A DNA stretch of 64,000 nt from Icerya purchasi (lineage: Eukaryota > Arthropoda > Insecta > Hemiptera > Monophlebidae). This document shows positions 60,030 through 64,000 of the stretch, one piece after another (positions within the stretch are counted from its first letter, which is position 1; every line of letters starts with the position of its first letter). The stretch covers positions 457,931,576 to 457,995,575 of the forward strand of contig CM077116.1 in NCBI GenBank assembly GCA_039619475.1, given 5' to 3'. A model generated the notes under the pieces. The model had not been told where the DNA came from, did not search any database, and saw nothing but the letters and a program-made list of their open reading frames with translations. The position numbers and the translations under genes were made by a program.

Positions 60030-61750
60030 TTCGGAAATGCGGAAAGGTAGAATACAAACAATCGATGCGAAAGACGAAATAAGCGGGCAAACTATAGCGG
60101 GAGCAATGATCAGGGGGCTAATCAAATTAAACGGCCGGCACGTCTCGTATATTGCATTTTTTCTGTTCGACTTCGTAGTCGATCAATTGTACCGTAAAAT
60201 GACTCGAACTGAAAGAAAAGAATCCCCCCCCCCCTCCAAAAAAAACAACAAAAAAAAACAAAAAAACTTCCGATTATTAAGTTTTTTCTTTTCTTTTTTC
60301 CATTATCTTCTTGCGGCTGGATGTGGAAGGTGGGAAAAAGAATAGACGGAAAACTAGGCAAGGGGGGGGGGAGATGAAAAAATTGAAAATAGGGGATTCG
60401 GAGGAGAAAACAAAATTGTACACGATAATGAATGAAACTATTTTCGGAATATCGCGGCAAGTTGGTAGAGTAGTCTTCTTTTGTGTTCGCGTCTTACTGG
60501 TTAATATTCCGTGAATGGGCGTCGTCGCACAGGAGAAACTAATTTCTCGGAATTTTGCAAAATACGACAAAAGCGATTTTCGCAAAAAATCGAATTCGTG
60601 TTAATTCGATTAGTCGATAATAATTCGATTAACTGTTTTCGCGCGTTAAAATTTATTTTGGCGGTTGAACATTTCCATTTGAAAGTGAATAATTGCAATT
60701 GCTTTTTCAAACGCTCGGCGTGTTTCTCTCTACACATACACTCACAATCAGATATGGCACTAATCGCGGTGGTCGAGCTTTGGTCGGATTTATTTTGCCG
60801 ATCAGTTCAATTCATTCACGCGTTTCGCTAATAATTAAAAATATAATAATATTACACTCGTAATAATACGAAAGTTTGCCTGGCTGCCCATTTTTCAATT
60901 TTAGTTTACCTGAAAATGTAAATTCCGCTTCGTCGCGAAATTTCAAACTCTCGGCAGATAACGTTAATCGAAAAATTTTTTGCTGTTTATTTCAACTTAG
61001 ACCACGAAAATAGCATTTCCTACGAGCAATTTATTTCCAGACCTTAAAATTCGTCCGCTAAATTCGGGAATTTTACTAAAAAATTGTTAGAGCTCTTTCC
61101 AAAAAAGCATTTTTGCACACGTGTATCCAAGAAGAATTGCTCTCATTTAATAATTCACGGGGAGAGCTTCGCTCGTCTTGCAACTCAATCTCAACGGATT
61201 GACAAGTTTCATGAACGATTAAACATTGCTAGCGGTATAATACTTGAAAGCTTTAGATGTTTTAGCGATTTTGAAACGCACGAAAGGGATTAAAAATTTA
61301 ATAGCTACGCACACTTAAATAAATAAAGCAGAGAATATATATTACATGTATTTTTCACGTATAATGAAAAATTTTTATATTTTATTAAATTAGTATAAAA
61401 TGAAATTAAAAGGGAAAGGCTTTTATTTATTATTGCAATAAAAATTAGGAAAATAATTTTTGTCGGTTAAATCAAATTGGAATATTTTAAAAGAATGAGA
61501 TGGGATGTTCTTTTTTAAACGCTCTTCTACTTCATTCAAAATAATATCGCAATTTCATTCAACTCGTAAAAACTATTTTTCCCTTATTTTTATTGCATTA
61601 TTAAATTAAAAGCTTTCTCTTTTCATTTCATTTTATATTCATTTATTTTACAATTTTCAGCTACATTTGTGAACTGTAAAAGAGAGTTTTTTCCTCATTC
61701 TCAAAATACTAAAATTTTCGTACAGTACACGGATTACTTTTTCTTTCTTA
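60030..61750. other. Non-coding stretch, no gene recognised
   Basis: C11-type run near 60225-60235 and G10 at 60362-60371. Frames of 67-112 codons on both strands are lysine- or phenylalanine-rich and uninformative; the 69-codon plus frame at 61084-61293 is not low-complexity but unrecognised. Confidence 0.45.
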
Positions 61751-61790
61751 TGATGATGGTCAGTGTAAGCTGTCCGAAAAACGTTAAGCT
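61751..61790 (+). ncRNA. Structured motif copy M5 (hammerhead-core-like)
   Basis: TGATGA is followed by a variable stem and GAAAAACGTTAAGC. The stem GGTCAG/CTGTCC (five of six pairs, 6-base loop) differs in sequence from the stem of copy M3 yet keeps pairing. The AACGTTAAG end is shared with copy M4. Confidence 0.5.
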
Positions 61791-62660
61791 AATATAATTC
61801 TTTTTTGACACAGTTGTGTTCGTAATTTATTTATGATAGTTGCTTTTGGCTTTTTTGTGCGATTTGTTGTTTGTTTTTTTTCGTATGGCACCATACACAA
61901 AGACACGCTATTAGTCTCAGAAGGAATTTCATGTGGTTACTAGAGTGCTGCTCTTGCTAGTAGAAATACGCGATGAAATCTAAAAAAAAAGTAAAAAAAA
62001 ATAATAAAAAAAAAAAATAAATAAACCGGGAAACCAAAATTTTCAAATACCGCGGTAGATATAGATATTAATAGTTATTTGTGTTCGTTCAGTGACAGTT
62101 AAAACCTCCATGGAACCTGTTCGGGTTTGTGAGATTATTTTTACTATTGGTTTTAAATAATTTTTATTTGCGATGATGGTAAGCACCGGGGTTGTTTGTT
62201 TAAGGCTTTCTCTTCTTTCTGACAGATAAAACTTTTGATGATGTTTCGCTGATATCATCGCGAATACGGGAGGACGGTTAGAACACCAGCGTCAATTATT
62301 TCGGATGATCACGCAGAAGGATGAATTTACTAGGGGGGAATCCGGAGAAGAAAACGGATAGGTTAAATTTTTAGAATTTTGCGTGTTCCTTGATCACGCA
62401 AACTTTAAGTATTCGACAAAAATTTCACAGACGGAAGTGGTATGCTGAAGTGTGTATACATTGCTCTTCCGCGTTTGGAAGATAATGCTAAAATCAACGA
62501 ACGCAATACAAAGAGTATGATATAGGTTTCTTGATGACATAATGCATAATGCGCCGAAGGAAATAAACGTCACGACATTAAAGAGTGTCAGAATGTCGAT
62601 CAAGTTGAATGTCGGCGTCTCAGGGGATGTCCGATAAGGAGTGGATCTATAGCTACCGTG
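61791..62660. other. Non-coding stretch
   Basis: A-rich run near 61981-62026. No gene recognised. Confidence 0.5.
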
Positions 62661-62722
62661 TGACGCGTAGTCAATTAGACAGTATAGCGTTTCCTGCAGC
62701 TAGAACCTGGTTCGAATACCGC
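62661..62722 (+). ncRNA. tRNA-like relic or SINE head
   Basis: GTAGTCAATTAGACAGTA (box A-like) is followed 24 bases later by CCTGGTTCGAATACC (box B-like; one extra base compared with GGTTCGAATCC). The acceptor stem does not pair, so this is not a working tRNA. A-rich sequence follows at 62730. Confidence 0.4.
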
Positions 62723-63830
62723 ACTTTGAAAATTTAAAAAAATTTTTGACATTTGTACGGTATCATTCGGTTTGTTGCGCGCCAAAATTACTCTCCTCCA
62801 GCGTGAAGAACGGAATAGAAACTACTGTCGCTTAATTTTCAGTCCTTTGGGGATTTAAAAAAAAAAAAAATACATTAAAATGACGACGGAATTAGAGCGC
62901 TGCGATCGTTTGACCATCGTTTAAACAGTATAGTGAACATTAAATCATTGCAAATATCGCAAACCGTCACTTGCGCTGGGTCATCTCTGTATTTCACGGG
63001 CGCTTCTATAAATTAAAAAAAAGCGAGGAGACCAGCCCAAAATATGTCAAAAAACAAAAAAAAAAAAACAAAAAACTATTGGCCCGAAATTTCTGGGCTG
63101 GGTGGAGAAGATGTAGAGCTGGTAGAAGAGTTAAACTAGAGCCATAAGAAATAACTTTGCAATCCTCCGTGACGCATAAAGGTCAACGACGTTACGTTCT
63201 TTAGCAGCCTTTTCCATCTATTCTCTTAAACCGCGCTCCCGCCAAATTTCATTGCAAGCTTACCGGGATGGCGCAAATTCATTTCGTCGGACACTAATAA
63301 GTCCGCTGCACTCTAGAGCAATCAGCGCGAAGACTCGTGGCTCGCTTTTTTCTCTCATTTCGTTCTAGCGCAACTGTCAGCCAAATGCCGGAGGATTCTT
63401 TTTAATAACCACCACGCTGGGTGCGTGTCGTTCGATAGAGAAATTACGGAAAAAGAAAAAAAAATGTCGTACGATAAACGGGTTTTTCTCGGCTTTTCTC
63501 CGTCCACGGTTCAGGTGAATAGCGGCAACGACGGCGACACATTTCGCAAAATAACGAATGCGAAAAAATATTAAACTGTCGCCGGTGTCGCTGATACGAG
63601 AACAAGTGAACGACTACTATATGTCGCCCGATGTCGGATATTATTAAAATTTTTATCAGTTGTCGCGCTGATCCCGCGATTAATCTGCAGGCGAGCCGAC
63701 TCGAACGGTCTGCCGACTCTTGCGCCTAACGTCTCAGTCGCGACAGTCCACGGCCTGACATTCTGCTGCCACCAATTCCGGCTTGATGGATAGCGAAGAG
63801 ACCCGGCACGTGTTTTCGACGTTGCCCGTT
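62723..63830. other. Non-coding stretch, CpG-rich from about 63200
   Basis: A13-type and A10-type runs near 62861 and 63056, then increasing GC and CpG toward the right edge. No coding frame recognised. Confidence 0.45.
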
Positions 63831-63834
63831 TTAA

Positions 63835-63870
63835 TATAAAAAGATCGCGCGTCGCGCCACCATCACCACC
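63835..63870 (+). promoter_or_regulatory. Possible TATA plus initiator core promoter
   Basis: TATAAAAAG at 63835-63843 lies 30 bases upstream of the A in TCACCA (63863-63868), the spacing used in insect TATA promoters. It is inside a CpG-rich block at the end of the window. The initiator matches only partly (TCA.T. expected) and no DPE is evident. If real, a transcript would run rightward out of the window. Confidence 0.25.
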
Positions 63871-63961
63871 GGCTGCAGTAAGACAATGCAGTGTGTAAAT
63901 AACGAACGTTTTAACACTTCCTCTCCTCCTCAGTGCTAGCTTTCGCAGCTGGCTTTTTTTC

Positions 63962-63996
63962 CCGCCAGCCTGGCCTGGCCCGGCCTGGCCTGACGT
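63962..63996 (+). repeat. (GGCCT)n short tandem
   Basis: CCAGCCTGGCCTGGCCC and GGCCTGGCCTG form five or six degenerate GGCCT units at the window edge, unusually GC-rich for this region. Confidence 0.8.
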
Positions 63997-64000
63997 TGCC

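Overview
The window reads as eukaryotic, AT-rich, non-coding DNA, most likely from an insect or another arthropod. It has no operon-like gene packing, no ribosome-binding sites and no long open frames. It is full of long homopolymers, (TA)n, (CA)n, (ATT)n and (GAA)n microsatellites, and decayed transposable elements of types common in insects. CpG dinucleotides are frequent and show no obvious depletion by eye, which fits an insect better than a vertebrate. I cannot name the species; Hymenoptera is only a guess. I found no intact protein-coding gene, rRNA, functional tRNA or CRISPR array. The sequence is most simply a large intron or an intergenic region.

Layout. 1-6.5 kb: AT-rich spacer holding three LINE-like 3' ends, two of them facing each other, and a 210-base (ATT)70 tract. 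6.5-7.5 kb: CpG-rich block with two good hairpins and a self-complementary (CA)n(TA)n(TG)n tract. 9.7-9.9 kb: the C-terminal end of a LINE reverse-transcriptase ORF. 11.5-13.2 kb: a structured motif, a full copy of a modular TA-flanked repeat, and a decayed inverted-repeat element. 17.5-18.4 kb: a head-to-head inverted dimer of the same modular repeat. 20.8-21.7 kb: decayed coding sequence on the minus strand that includes half of a ZAD (zinc-finger-associated) domain. 22.85 kb and 30.9-31.4 kb: two more copies of the modular repeat. 26.7-26.8 kb: a foldback hairpin with a perfect 20-bp stem. 36-40 kb: two structured motif copies and several long (TA)n tracts. 44.8, 48.5 and 62.7 kb: tRNA-like or SINE-like fragments. 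50.27-50.85 kb: an internally deleted hAT transposon with terminal inverted repeats, an imperfect 8-bp target duplication and the frameshifted C-terminal dimerisation segment of its transposase. 52-54.6 kb: GAA, hexanucleotide and (GT)/(TA)/(CA) arrays. 55.9-56.7 kb and 63.2-64 kb: CpG-rich blocks; the last carries a possible TATA/initiator core promoter near the right edge.

The most interesting signals are (1) a recurring RNA-like motif, TGATGA, then a variable stem, then CGAAA(A)CGTT, at five or six places, whose middle stem pairs with different sequence in several copies and which resembles the core of the hammerhead ribozymes reported in Penelope-like retroelements; (2) the modular repeat family with 17-bp internal inverted repeats, especially its inverted dimer; (3) the hAT deletion derivative; and (4) the decayed ZAD coding remnant, whose last codons lie inside a copy of motif (1). 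Everything was read by eye, without searches.
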